Positions 52,344 through 60,380 are shown, counted from the first letter of the stretch. The stretch: 64,000 nt of DNA from Cupriavidus necator N-1 (GCF_000219215.1 NC_015727.1:124001-188000), one strand, 5' to 3'. Notes: generated by a model not told the origin, from the sequence alone. A program made the numbers and translations.

Positions 52344-52658
52344 TCATTGCTCAAACTCACTGAATGTTGTCCGCGTGAAGAATGCGACGCTCTGGTCTGT
52401 GCTAAGACCATATTTTCTGCTCACCCTAATTGCGACGTCATGGTATTCGGACAATTCCGCAGTCGGGGAGAGCTTTGCGGTTTCCGAATCGATCTCTTTG
52501 AACAGAGTCTTTTCGCGAGCGGTGAGTTTATACCGAAGCAAGACATCAGAGTTATCGGATCGAGGAATTGTCAGAATGGGATATGTTTCAAGGACAGATT
52601 CAGCCATAGCTGTTATTGGCCCAACTAACAATGCGATGAGTAGGACGATGCTCTTCAT
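52344..52658 (-). CDS. Cassette gene 2: small secreted hypothetical protein
   Basis: A 104-residue protein with a clear Sec signal peptide (MKSIVLLIALLVGPITAMAE, cleavage after AMA). The mature part of about 86 residues is charged, with KLTAREKTLFKEIDSETAKL likely helical. Family unknown. Small exported proteins are common in integron cassettes. The ATG lies a few bases after the second core of attC site 1, as usual for cassette genes. Confidence 0.75.
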   Translation of the reverse strand: MKSIVLLIALLVGPITAMAESVLETYPILTIPRSDNSDVLLRYKLTAREKTLFKEIDSETAKLSPTAELSEYHDVAIRVSRKYGLSTDQSVAFFTRTTFSEFEQ

Positions 52659-52661
52659 GAT

Positions 52662-52736
52662 CTCTAACGTTCGATATGAGCGGCAGACGCAAGCGGGCGA
52701 AGACGCATGTGGCTGTCCGCTCGATACGGGTTAGAG
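52662..52736 (-). other. attC recombination site 1
   Basis: On the minus strand it starts CTCTAAC and ends GTTAGAG, which are exact complements. GAGCGG-A-CAG pairs with CTG-CCGCTC, leaving a single unpaired A, the extra-helical base that marks attC bottom-strand folding. The TAA stop of cassette gene 1 is inside the first core and cassette gene 2 begins three bases after the second. Confidence 0.85.
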
Positions 52737-53336
52737 CACAGGCCACGCATGGTAGTGGCAGCGGTATTGAGGTTCTTCAAATTTCCAGTAGCCTTCCACC
52801 AAGCTCCAGCGAACAGAGAGAAGGCGCCGCTGAAACTGACTGAGAAAGTCTTCGAAGGAACTGCCAAGCAGCTTCTTCTCATCTTCGTCGCGCCCAAAGG
52901 CGATGACCTGCCCAATGTGACCTTCTGAATCAGGGTCAAAGTCCAGGGCGCTGTGGTTGCCTCCCCCATCGTGCGTGAAGGGAACCCACCTTGAGTTGAG
53001 GTAATGCGGCTTGACTACCCCGGGTGGTTGCGATGACATGGAGGACGCCAACTCTTCGTTCAGATTCTCGTCCTCGAGAGATTTCCAGTTGTCCCACTGG
53101 GTTTGAATCTCGGTGATTGACAGGAACTCGTCTCCGAAGAACAAGCCACACTTCCGGCCCGGACCTTGCCCGTTATGCAAAGCGAGCAACTCCTTGAACG
53201 ATTGCGGTAATGATAGTCTGATGTGTCGCTCAAGGGAGCGGATAGCGTCAGCAGATGCGGGTGGGTTCAGGTCAAACAACGAGAGACAGCTTCGAGTCTC
53301 CAGCAGTGAGCGAATCTGTAGCCAAGTTTGGTGCAC
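52731..53336 (-). CDS. Cassette gene 1: SMI1/KNR4-family protein
   Basis: A 201-residue SUKH-superfamily protein. LPQSFKELLALHNGQGPGRK and the later WVPFTHDGGGNHSALDFDPD are the signature blocks, followed by GQVIAFGRDEDEKKLLGSSF and a C-terminal helix. It is not a close copy of cassette gene 3, so the two are independent acquisitions. The start is GTG at 53336, with AGGAGG eight bases upstream. Its stop codon lies within attC site 1. Probable immunity-type protein without a visible partner toxin. Confidence 0.9.
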   Translation of the reverse strand: MHQTWLQIRSLLETRSCLSLFDLNPPASADAIRSLERHIRLSLPQSFKELLALHNGQGPGRKCGLFFGDEFLSITEIQTQWDNWKSLEDENLNEELASSMSSQPPGVVKPHYLNSRWVPFTHDGGGNHSALDFDPDSEGHIGQVIAFGRDEDEKKLLGSSFEDFLSQFQRRLLSVRWSLVEGYWKFEEPQYRCHYHAWPVL

Positions 53337-53352
53337 GTGGCGGCCTCCTGTG

Positions 53353-53359
53353 CTCTAAC
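53353..53359 (-). other. Integron core half-site before cassette gene 1
   Basis: GTTAGAG on the minus strand, identical to the second core of attC site 1 and located just before the ribosome site of cassette gene 1. No convincing pairing partner was found upstream; GATAAAC at 53389-53395 is the nearest candidate. It may be the remains of another attC or of an attI site. Confidence 0.45.
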
Positions 53360-53785
53360 GTATTGTAATGGGCACCGAAGTGCCGTTTATCACCACCCAT
53401 GTCGCACACGGGGAGGCCGGGAGACCCTAACTCGTTGACGCATCTATAGCTCCGCCCAATTTGCTGGATTTTATCCAGCATTAAATTGGACGCCAAAAGC
53501 GGTGCCTATTACAGATGATTCTGCCGGAAGCCCGCTGTCTTGTGAAGGTAGGTCGGACATGCTGCCAGCAGCTGGCCAAGGGGAATCGCCACGTGCAAGT
53601 GCTGAGGTCTGCGGCCACCGCAGCGTTTCGGCCCTTGCGAGCGACGCGGCTGATCGATCAATTGCGCTCCTGTGGCCCGGACGCAGCGGCCTGCGATTGG
53701 CCTGTTAGCGCACATAGGGGCGTCGCTAGCAGAAATATTGATCGCCAACAACAAGCACGCGCGGAGCGCCGGGGCGTCTGGCTGT
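53360..53785. other. 426-bp region with a long hairpin and no convincing gene
   Basis: Between the cassette array and the mazF fragments. It holds the inverted repeat at 53456-53489. Short frames on both strands show no family. A second GTTAGGG on the minus strand near 53424-53430 may be another decayed integron core. Confidence 0.4.
53456..53489. repeat. Long imperfect hairpin near the array edge
   Basis: CCAATTT-GCTGGAT pairs with ATCCAGC-AAATTGG (three extra bases in the right arm, 3-base loop TTT). It lacks a T-run and may be an insertion-sequence end or a folded recombination site. Confidence 0.45.
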
Positions 53786-53989
53786 GAGCCTTTGCATTCC
53801 GGGCACGCCAGTCAAACGACTTGGGTTGATGAGCCAGAACGTAGCTGACCTTTTCCTTCGGTCCTTGAAACTTGATCGCAAACGGATTGGTCTCGTTGTA
53901 GGCTGCGGTAGTCATCGGCAAGCCAATCACGATGCTGGTCCGTTCATTGAACGGCCGCGGGACAGGACCAGCATCGGATGCATATCCTT
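53786..53989 (-). pseudogene. Inverted middle segment of a mazF toxin gene
   Basis: The minus strand encodes KDMHPMLVLS, then after a one-base deletion in a C-run, PRPFNERTSIVIGLPMTTA and onward to SYVLAHQPKSFDWRARNAKAH. This is the central two-thirds of a MazF/PemK-type mRNA interferase. The flanking N- and C-terminal parts are on the opposite strand at 54058-54210. The segment was therefore removed from the gene and now sits upstream in reverse orientation. Confidence 0.7.
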
Positions 53990-54058
53990 CAGTTTGACCC
54001 AATCAAGCACGGCGGCGAATCCATGGTCACGCAACGCATCGGCGCGGAGGCTATCTAA
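53987..54058 (+). pseudogene. 3' end of a mazE antitoxin gene
   Basis: LQFDPIKHGGESMVTQRIGA ending in a TAA that overlaps the next ATG (TAATG). FDPxKHGGExM is the usual tail of MazE antitoxins paired with ChpB/MazF. The 5' part is missing; the inverted mazF segment begins exactly here, within a shared ATGCATATCC stretch. Confidence 0.6.
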
Positions 54059-54210
54059 TGGCGGGCAAGCTATGGGTGCCTGAGCGACGTGACATCATCT
54101 GGATCGACTGCAATCCGCAAGGTGGCCGTGAGACCTGGAGACAGGCTCCCTTGGAGGTATTTGCTGCGGCTTGTGAGCAACTAAACCAGATCATTGCGAT
54201 CGCAGAGTGA
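54058..54210 (+). pseudogene. mazF with its middle deleted, 50 codons
   Basis: The frame runs MAGKLWVPERRDIIWIDCNP then QGGRET, followed directly by WRQAPLEVFAAACEQLNQII and a stop. The first 25 residues are a MazF N-terminus and the last 25 a MazF C-terminus; about 65 central residues are absent and found inverted upstream (53786-53989). The deletion is in frame, but the product lacks the catalytic core, so no toxin activity is expected. Confidence 0.7.
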
Positions 54211-54714
54211 CCTGATAGGGGTCCGCCTGCCGTCTTGGTCCGTCTCAATTGTTCAAGCGGTAAGCAATACTTGTACGGTTACCGATTGTCCAAACATTGT
54301 CGACCGGCAAAGCGTGGATGTTCTGCCTAGCATGATTGTGTGCCTTAACGTTGATACGCTTGGCAGGCCAGCCATTGCCTCGACGAAAGTCATGCTGACT
54401 TAAGGTTCGGTCAGCGCCGCCGACAACCATGAACTAAAGCTTTCGGACAACCATCCCGGCCAACCGGCCAAGATAGTTGTCGCTGGGCCGGCCGTCCTGC
54501 TTGACGCCCTGGGCGTTGCGCTGGCCGAGGAATGCGCCCATGGCTGTGCCGGTGAATCCAAAGGCCGCAGCCCGCCCAGATAGAGCACCGTGCAGAGCCA
54601 GCGACAGCGCGCCGCATGCCTCTCCCGCGCGATCGTAAGCGTCAGCGGAACCCATCTGGTGAGGCAGGAGCAGCGATGAGAAGGTAGCGGCTTCACGGTA
54701 TGAGGAGTGAAGCG
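54211..54714. other. 504-bp region between mazF remnants and the IS66 remnant
   Basis: Several overlapping frames on the minus strand (54400-54690), one of which ends in a plausible FGFTGTAMGAFLGQRNAQG stretch, suggest decayed coding sequence, but no family could be named. The left end of the IS66-type element must lie near 54670-54714. Confidence 0.4.
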
Positions 54715-55122
54715 ATGGCCGAGCATCGAGACGGCAGTAGTGGACACGAAGGGACGAGGTATTACCGGCATGATCAAGCCTTCTGGCGGGAGATGGTGGC
54801 GCAGTGGAACAATAGCGGGCTGGGCATCCGCGCTTTCTGCCGGCAGCATGGCCTGGCGGTCAGCACCTCTGGCCTGTGGCGCAAGCGCGTGGACCACGAC
54901 CAGCCGGCTGTGATGCCTCTGACGGTGACCGCCGACACCGCGTTCATCGCGGCGGCCACGGGCACAGCACCCGCCGTGCAAGCGGTGGCCGACATCGCGC
55001 CATCGAGGGGGCGTGACCATGTAGTGATCGCACTGGCCGGCGCGCGCATCGAACTCACCGGCGCGCATGCCGAGCGCATCGTACGCTTTGTGCTCGGGCA
55101 ACTGGGAGGCGGACGGTGCTGA
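54715..55122 (+). CDS. tnpA: IS66-family accessory protein TnpA
   Basis: A 135-residue IS66 TnpA-like protein. The N-terminal helix-turn-helix (residues about 15-55) has FWREMVAQWNNSGLGIRAFC followed by RQHGLAVSTSGLWRKR, the usual IS66 OrfA pattern. The C-terminal part is Ala-rich and ends in a strand-helix (HAERIVRFVLGQLGGG). It overlaps the tnpB start by a few bases as in intact elements. tnpB is frameshifted and tnpC is absent, so the element cannot move on its own. Confidence 0.85.
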   Translation: MAEHRDGSSGHEGTRYYRHDQAFWREMVAQWNNSGLGIRAFCRQHGLAVSTSGLWRKRVDHDQPAVMPLTVTADTAFIAAATGTAPAVQAVADIAPSRGRDHVVIALAGARIELTGAHAERIVRFVLGQLGGGRC

Positions 55123-55475
55123 TCACCGGCGATGTGCGAGCCTTCATCTGCCGCGATACGGTCGACATGCGCAAGTCCATCGACGCTCTGTCATATCTGG
55201 TGCAGCCGCTGCTAGGACAGAACCCGTTGTCGGGTCACCTGTTCGTCTTCGTGGCCGCGACCGCTCGAAGGTCAAGATCCTCTACTGGGACCGTACCGGC
55301 TTCGTGCTGTGGTACGAGCGACTCGAGCGCCGCCGCTTTCCCTCGCTGGCGGCGTTGGCCCAGGGCGGCTTCTCGCCGGCCGAACTGAACGCCTGGCTCG
55401 AAGGCATCGAGATTCCGGCGCAGCGGCGCCACCCGACGAGCGCGCTGAAGTTCGCCGATCTAGAACTCGGTGCGC
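55116..55475 (+). pseudogene. tnpB: IS66-family tnpB, frameshifted and cut at its 3' end
   Basis: Begins MLITGDVRAFICRDTVDMRK and runs to GHLFVFVA, then one G is missing near 55253. In the next frame it continues GRDRSKVKILYWDRTGFVLW to QRRHPTSALKFADLE. GTG at 55116 is the start, overlapping tnpA. The frame then runs without a stop into the photolyase gene on the other strand, so the 3' end and all of tnpC are missing. Confidence 0.85.
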
Positions 55476-55477
55476 AT

Positions 55478-57013
55478 CTATTTCTTTATCGCCGCATACC
55501 TTTCAAGGGTCTCTTTCCGCGCAACGTCGTGCTGCACGATCGGGGGTGGATAGTTCTCCCCAAGCTTCACCCCCGCTGTAGCCAGCACATTCACCGGCGC
55601 CGTCCATGGCGCATGAATGTACTTGTCCGGCATCTGTGCCAGCACCGGCAAGTACTTGCGGATAAATCGCCCCTGCGGATCAAATTTCTCCGATTGCATG
55701 ACCGGATTGAAGATACGGAAGTACGGCTGTGCATCGCAGCCCGTTGATGCAGCCCACTGCCACCCGCCGTTGTTTGCCGAGAAATCGAAATCATTGAGCT
55801 GGTCGGCGAAATATTGCTCGCCGCGTCGCCAGTCGACGCCGAGGTCCTTGACGAGAAAGCTTGCAGTCACCATCCGTAGACGATTATGCATGTAGCCGCT
55901 CTGGTGGATCTGCAGCATCGCGGCATCGACCAGCGGATAGCCGGTCTGCGCGTCGCACCATGCCTGAAAATATCTGTCGCCCGTGACAGAGTCGACCCAG
56001 CGCAGCGCATCGTATTCGGGGCGGAAAGACTTTCCGTCGGCCACGCGGGGATGGTGGTGGAGGATCATGAAATAGAAGTCGCGCCAGATCAGTTCGGACA
56101 GCCAGACGGCCGCGCCGGCGCTTTTGCTGCCGCCGCGCAGTACGGCGTCGAGCGCGGCTCGCGCCAGCGTGCGGATCGAGATCGTGCCGAAGCGCAGGTG
56201 TACCGACAGGTAGCTCGGGCCGCGCAGCGAGGGAAAATCTCGCCGGTTGCCATAGTCGCCGATGCGGTCGATGAATTCGTCGAATAGTGCACGGGCGCCA
56301 TCACTGCCAGTGGGCATCGCAATCTCGACAAGATTGCTGACAGCGAAGCCGAGATCGTCCAGCATTGGCGAAACCTTTTGATACTGGCGGGGCACCGGTG
56401 CCAGCGCGCCCAGATACTTGTCGACTGGATACGGTCGAAGGTCGAACGGCTGCACTCCGCGTAACCACGCATTCTTGTACGGCGTGAAGACGCTGAACGG
56501 CTGGCCCTGGCCGGTCATGAGGTCGTCAGCCTCGAAGATAACCTGGTCCTTGAATGTGAACAGCACCCGGAAGTCGGAAGCCAGTGCCTGACTTACGGCC
56601 GTGTCACGCCGCTTCGCCGCAGGTTCGTAGTCGTGGTTCGTGAAGACGGCTTCTGCATCGAGTTCGGCCGCCAGCCTAGGAATGGCATCGCGCGCGGTAT
56701 CGTCAAGCACGATCAGGCCACCGCCCGCATCGGTCAGCGTCCTGCGTAACGGCTCTAACGACCTCAGGATGAACTCTACACGCCGATCGACCTTGCGTCC
56801 GCGGGCAATCAGCGGGTCAAGGATTTCGCGATCGAAGACAAACACGCACCACACTTGGCGGCAGTGCTTGAGGGCATAGTGCAGCGCTGCATGGTCGTCG
56901 GCGCGCAGGTCGCGCCGGAACCAGACTAGGCCACGCGCGAACTCCCGGTCGATCCGGTAGGGCATGCGTCCGGTGCCGGCTGTTTCAGAGGCAGGAGAAA
57001 GGGGTCTCGGCAT
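55478..57013 (-). CDS. phrB: Cryptochrome/deoxyribodipyrimidine photolyase
   Basis: A 511-residue class-I photolyase, which repairs cyclobutane pyrimidine dimers using blue light. The N-terminal antenna-binding domain (about 25-160) has LVWFRRDLRADDHAALHYAL. The C-terminal FAD domain (about 220-505) has SELIWRDFYFMILHHHPRV, GYMHNRLRMVTASFLVKDL and NNGGWQWAASTGCDAQPYFR, all hallmarks of CPD photolyases. Two starts are possible, 57013 and 56965; neither has a clear ribosome site. The stop is next to the broken IS66 tnpB, but the C-terminus looks complete. Confidence 0.94.
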   Translation of the reverse strand: MPRPLSPASETAGTGRMPYRIDREFARGLVWFRRDLRADDHAALHYALKHCRQVWCVFVFDREILDPLIARGRKVDRRVEFILRSLEPLRRTLTDAGGGLIVLDDTARDAIPRLAAELDAEAVFTNHDYEPAAKRRDTAVSQALASDFRVLFTFKDQVIFEADDLMTGQGQPFSVFTPYKNAWLRGVQPFDLRPYPVDKYLGALAPVPRQYQKVSPMLDDLGFAVSNLVEIAMPTGSDGARALFDEFIDRIGDYGNRRDFPSLRGPSYLSVHLRFGTISIRTLARAALDAVLRGGSKSAGAAVWLSELIWRDFYFMILHHHPRVADGKSFRPEYDALRWVDSVTGDRYFQAWCDAQTGYPLVDAAMLQIHQSGYMHNRLRMVTASFLVKDLGVDWRRGEQYFADQLNDFDFSANNGGWQWAASTGCDAQPYFRIFNPVMQSEKFDPQGRFIRKYLPVLAQMPDKYIHAPWTAPVNVLATAGVKLGENYPPPIVQHDVARKETLERYAAIKK

Positions 57014-57210
57014 TGCTGTAATTTAGTCCCATGGAACGTTGTGGCACAGCCCCATTTGCGGGTATCGCCTGCGCCGCATCTTGGCTGTTTTTGACATCAT
57101 ACGTTCCATATCTTCATCGGGGCGTTAATGGGATGGACGCCCCCTCCCCGTGAAGGTACATGAGTGCCAAACTGGTGAGCGTGGCAATTTCTCAAACAGG
57201 AGCATCCCTC

Positions 57211-57840
57211 ATGCAGGTCACGACGATTGGCATCGACTTGGCGAAGAATGTGTTTCAGATCCACGGTGTGAATGAGCTGGGCAAAGCGACGTTGAGAAAG
57301 CAGCTCAAGCGTGCCCAGGTGGCCGAGTTCTTTGCGACTCTGCCGCCGGGTGTGATTGGGATGGAGGCGTGTGGCAGCGCGCACCACTGGGCTCGAAAGC
57401 TGCAGAGCTTCGGTCACACGGTGCGGCTGATGGCGCCGCAGTTCGTCAAGCCGTATGTCAAGACGAACAAGAACGATGCGGCCGATGCCGAGGCAATCTG
57501 CGAAGCGGTAGCACGGCCGAACATGAGGTTTGTGCCGATCAAGTACGTTGAGCAGCAGGCGGTGTCGGCGCTGCATCGTGCGCGTCAGGGCTTCGTGAAG
57601 GCGCACACCTCGCAGGCCAACCAGATTCGTGGTTTGCTGGCCGAGTTTGGATTGGTAGTTCCCCAGGGTATCGGGAGTATTGCCAGGCAGGTGCCGGAGC
57701 TGATCGAGGATGCGACCAATGAGTTGCCAGGCTCGTTCCGTCTGCTCATCCAGCGGCTGCTGGAGCATCTGAAGGATGCTGGAGCGTCAGGTCGACGAAA
57801 TTGGCGCGCAGGTCGAGGCATGGCATCGGGATAACGAATT
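57211..57840 (+). pseudogene. IS110-family transposase fragment, frameshifted and 3'-truncated
   Basis: MQVTTIGIDLAKNVFQIHGV starts a different IS110 subgroup from the one at 35266. MEACGSAHHWARKL and KTNKNDAADAEAICEAVARP carry the DEDD-domain acidic residues. Near 57772 an extra base changes frame; LERQVDEIGAQVEAWHRDNE continues in the second frame and homology ends at about 57840, before the C-terminal Transposase_20 domain. AGGAG before the ATG and a GGGATGGACGCC stretch at 57129 suggest the element's left end is still present. Confidence 0.85.
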
Positions 57841-58152
57841 GAGCGGCGAAGAGGTCGGAGGCCATCGATGGGCGCGACGGACGGGATTTCCTGGCGGTCG
57901 CCGTGGTTGCGCTCTTCCGCCAGTGGCGGCGCCCCCGTTCCAGGCCAAGCCGTTACGCCGAAATTGAAATGCAATTAATCGCCAAGCTTCGCCTGCAACC
58001 ATCAATCGCTGGGCGCCGGCGCGGTGCCCGGATGCTCTAGCGCCCGCTCCCTTGGAGGCCTCCCCAACTTATATGAACGCGCCCCGGCAGATCGCTCGGT
58101 CACGACCCTGCTCTTACCGGAGGGGTACTGAGGGTAACGGAAGTGGAGCGGA
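57841..58152. other. 312-bp region without a convincing gene
   Basis: Follows the broken IS110 fragment and ends at the XRE gene. Frames on both strands are short and unrecognised. Confidence 0.45.
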
Positions 58153-58500
58153 TCAGCGACGAGCTAGTCGCGCGGTCAGGGTCTCGACCATGGCCACGAT
58201 CATGGCGCGGTCCGGGCTGCTGACCTTCGTCAGTAGCCGGGCGAGATGGTTGGCCTGATCGCTGGAGCGGGTGCTGGCCTCGGTCAGCAGTTCCGAGGTG
58301 TCGCACTGGAAGATGTCAGCCAACTCGGCCAGGCGCGCGATCGTGGGCATGACGACGCCACGCTCCATTCGGGAGACCGCCTCGTTGCCAATCCCCAACC
58401 GTTCCGCCACCTGTTCCTGAGTGAGGTTGGCTGCTATGCGGTGCCTGGCAATCGCGTGCCCCACCACAACAACCAGTCGGTCTATCTCCGTTCTGCCCAT
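58153..58500 (-). CDS. XRE-family helix-turn-helix regulator
   Basis: A 115-residue regulator with an N-terminal XRE/Cro domain (residues about 15-70): RIAANLTQEQVAERLGIGNE then AVSRMERGVVMPTIARLAEL. The C-terminal 40 residues are helical and may dimerise. GGAGATAGC precedes the ATG. A perfect dyad (58508-58525) overlaps this ribosome site, so autoregulation is likely. It stands alone among decayed sequences and may be a remnant of a phage or toxin-antitoxin module. Confidence 0.9.
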   Translation of the reverse strand: MGRTEIDRLVVVVGHAIARHRIAANLTQEQVAERLGIGNEAVSRMERGVVMPTIARLAELADIFQCDTSELLTEASTRSSDQANHLARLLTKVSSPDRAMIVAMVETLTARLARR

Positions 58501-58507
58501 GCTATCT

Positions 58508-58525
58508 CCATATCAACCGATATGG
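58508..58525. promoter_or_regulatory. Dyad overlapping the ribosome site of the XRE gene
   Basis: CCATATC-AACC-GATATGG, a perfect 7-bp inverted repeat beginning 7 bp upstream of the XRE start. A natural autoregulatory site for this small repressor. Confidence 0.55.
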
Positions 58526-58532
58526 TTGAGCA

Positions 58533-59124
58533 TCATCTTTTCTGTATGAAGTGCTTTACGAGTTGAGTTTCCACGAAGGCCAGCCGTTCGCCGGTGTGGA
58601 CGACCGGATCGCTGCGCAGGCCGATTGGGATGCCGTCGTGCGTGAACGGCTTGACGGCCGTGAGCGAGGCATCGAGCTTGAGCGTGTCCCCGATCGACGC
58701 ACCCTCATGCACCAGATCCCCGGCACGCGTGGCCGGAATGAACAGGCCGCCTTCATCGGCGGTGATCCGGCCGCGCCGCCTGACGCGCCGCAGGCTGGTG
58801 GCCGCGGGTGCCCGATGCAGCGGCGCGATGGCCTGGTGCATTGCCAGCACATGGCGGTTGCGCGAAGAACCGCCAATATCGTTGCGCTCCAATGCTGTGG
58901 TCACTGGCAGCACGATATCGGCATGGCGTGCCGTGGCCGTCCAACAGATGTCCTGCACAATCACCGTTTGCGGTCGTGCCCAGGCCTCGCGCCGGTTGCG
59001 CGCCACGCATCGCCACATAGGGCAGCGTGACGCTCACGCCCGAGGCCATCGAGCCGACAGGCAGCTGGCCGCTGGTGCGGGCGGGGCCGGATTGCTGGCG
59101 CAACCAGTCACCGATGATGGGCAT
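58533..59124 (-). pseudogene. AstE/AspA-like gene whose middle is replaced by a molybdopterin-oxidoreductase fragment
   Basis: The ATG at 59124 has AGGAG upstream and overlaps the end of metC. The first 43 residues (MPIIGDWLRQ, then SGQLPVGSMASGVSVTLPYV) and the last 80 (ITADEGGLFIPATRAGDLVH to FTHDGIPIGLRSDPVVHTGE) fit a succinylglutamate-desuccinylase/aspartoacylase-like protein. Between them, from about 58985 to 58815 and in the frame of the last part, lies QTVIVQDICWTATARHADIV and LERNDIGGSSRNRHVLAMHQ, a typical piece of a molybdopterin oxidoreductase. The chimera is frameshifted at its first junction. It was probably the last gene of the metC operon. Confidence 0.6.
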
Positions 59125-60322
59125 GGGAGGACTCCTGTTCAGTCGATTCAATGTGAGCGATGGCGGCGAATGCCTGATCGAGGTCGGACATTAGATCGGA
59201 CACGGCCTCCAGGCCGATATGCAGCCGAATCACGGTGCCGTGCGATGACCAGTCGCTGATGCTGCGCGCGCGGCGCATGTCGGCGAGTACCGCCAGGCTT
59301 TCGAAGCCGCCCCATGAGGCACCGATGCCGAACAGCTGCAGGCTGTCGACAAAGCGTTCGGGCGCCACCGGCGCCTGCGAATGCAAGGTGAAAGAGAGCA
59401 GGCCATTGGTGCCATGGCAGTGGCGTTGCCACAGCGTGTGATTGGGATCGTGCGGCAGGGCAGGGCAGAAGACCTGTGCGACTTCGGGGCGATCGAGCAG
59501 CCATTGCGCCACCGCCAATGCGCTTTCCTGATGTTGCGCGAGACGCGCGCCCAGGGAGCGGATCCCGCGTTGGACCAGATAGGAATCGTCGGGGCTCACG
59601 GCCATGCCGAAGGAGTCGGACATCGTCGCCAGTGGTTGCCAGGCGGCCTCGGTGGTGCAGACCGTGCCCATCATCACGTCGGAATGGCCACACAGGTACT
59701 TGGTGGCGGCCATCAGGGAGATATCGGCGCCGAGTTCCAGCGGGCGATACAGCAGACCCGATCCCCAGGTGTTGTCGGCGGCGACCAGTGCGCCGTTTGC
59801 ATGTGCACGTTCCGCCAGCGCGGGCAGGTCGCACATTTCATAGACCAACGAGCCGGGGGCTTCCGCATAGACCAGCCGCGTTTCCGGGCGCAGCTTCGCA
59901 TCGAGGTCGGAGCCGTCCGCCGCATAGAAGTCGGCAGCGATGCTGTGCTGGCGCAGGAAGCCGTTGGCCAGGTTGCGCACTGGCTCATAGACGCAGTCGG
60001 GTAGCAGCACATGCTCGCCGGGGCGTACATAGGCTAGGATCGTCATCGCCGCCGCAGCCAGCCCCGACGGGAACAGGCGTGTGCGATAGCCGCCTTCAAG
60101 CATCGTCACCATGTCTTCGAGCGCGAAGTTGGTGGGGTTACCGCGCGCACCGTAGGTGAACAGGCGCTCGGTATCGCGACGCGCGCGCATCTCTCGCTGC
60201 TGGGCAACGGATTCGAACAGCACGGTGCTCGCACGCACCACGGCTGGGTTGACCGGTTGGCCGCCGGACACAGCGGATATGCGCCCGGCATGGGCAAGGC
60301 GTGTTGGGAGCGCTTTCGTCAT
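59108..60322 (-). CDS. metC: Cystathionine beta-lyase-type PLP enzyme
   Basis: A 404-residue enzyme of the Cys/Met-metabolism PLP family. ANPTNFALEDMVTMLEG-like text near residue 60, the PLP region LVAADNTWGSGLLYRPLELG, and the Schiff-base lysine in LMAATKYLCGHSDVM point to the MetC branch, which cleaves cystathionine, cystine or related thioethers, releasing pyruvate, ammonia and a thiol. The start at 60322 (MTKALPTRLAHAG) is preferred to one 23 codons upstream. It sits 58 bp after a Bug gene and belongs to the sulfur operon with rhodanese and cysteine-dioxygenase-like genes. Confidence 0.9.
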   Translation of the reverse strand: MTKALPTRLAHAGRISAVSGGQPVNPAVVRASTVLFESVAQQREMRARRDTERLFTYGARGNPTNFALEDMVTMLEGGYRTRLFPSGLAAAAMTILAYVRPGEHVLLPDCVYEPVRNLANGFLRQHSIAADFYAADGSDLDAKLRPETRLVYAEAPGSLVYEMCDLPALAERAHANGALVAADNTWGSGLLYRPLELGADISLMAATKYLCGHSDVMMGTVCTTEAAWQPLATMSDSFGMAVSPDDSYLVQRGIRSLGARLAQHQESALAVAQWLLDRPEVAQVFCPALPHDPNHTLWQRHCHGTNGLLSFTLHSQAPVAPERFVDSLQLFGIGASWGGFESLAVLADMRRARSISDWSSHGTVIRLHIGLEAVSDLMSDLDQAFAAIAHIESTEQESSHAHHR

Positions 60323-60380
60323 GGTTGGCCTGTGGGGTGGCTCACGATTGTGGGAGACGTCGCAAGGTTCGTGCCTTCCG

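Larger units (their letters stand above)
51251..53359 (-). mobile_element. Integron cassette array lacking an integrase gene (CALIN-like)
   Basis: Four small genes all on the minus strand, spaced by attC-like sites at 51695-51763, 52280-52341 (weak) and 52662-52736. In the two clear sites the stop codon of the preceding gene lies inside the first core (CCTAAC, CTCTAAC). In the 52662-52736 site the next gene starts a few bases after the second core. This is how integron cassettes are built. No tyrosine-recombinase integrase gene occurs in the window, so this is a cluster of attC sites without integrase, or the distal part of a larger integron. Two of four cassettes encode SMI1/KNR4 proteins. 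Confidence 0.75.

Noticed and set aside
54400..55101. Minus-strand frame of 233 codons across the IS66 tnpA region
   Set aside because: Covers the antisense of tnpA and an adjacent decayed region; no domain could be assigned.
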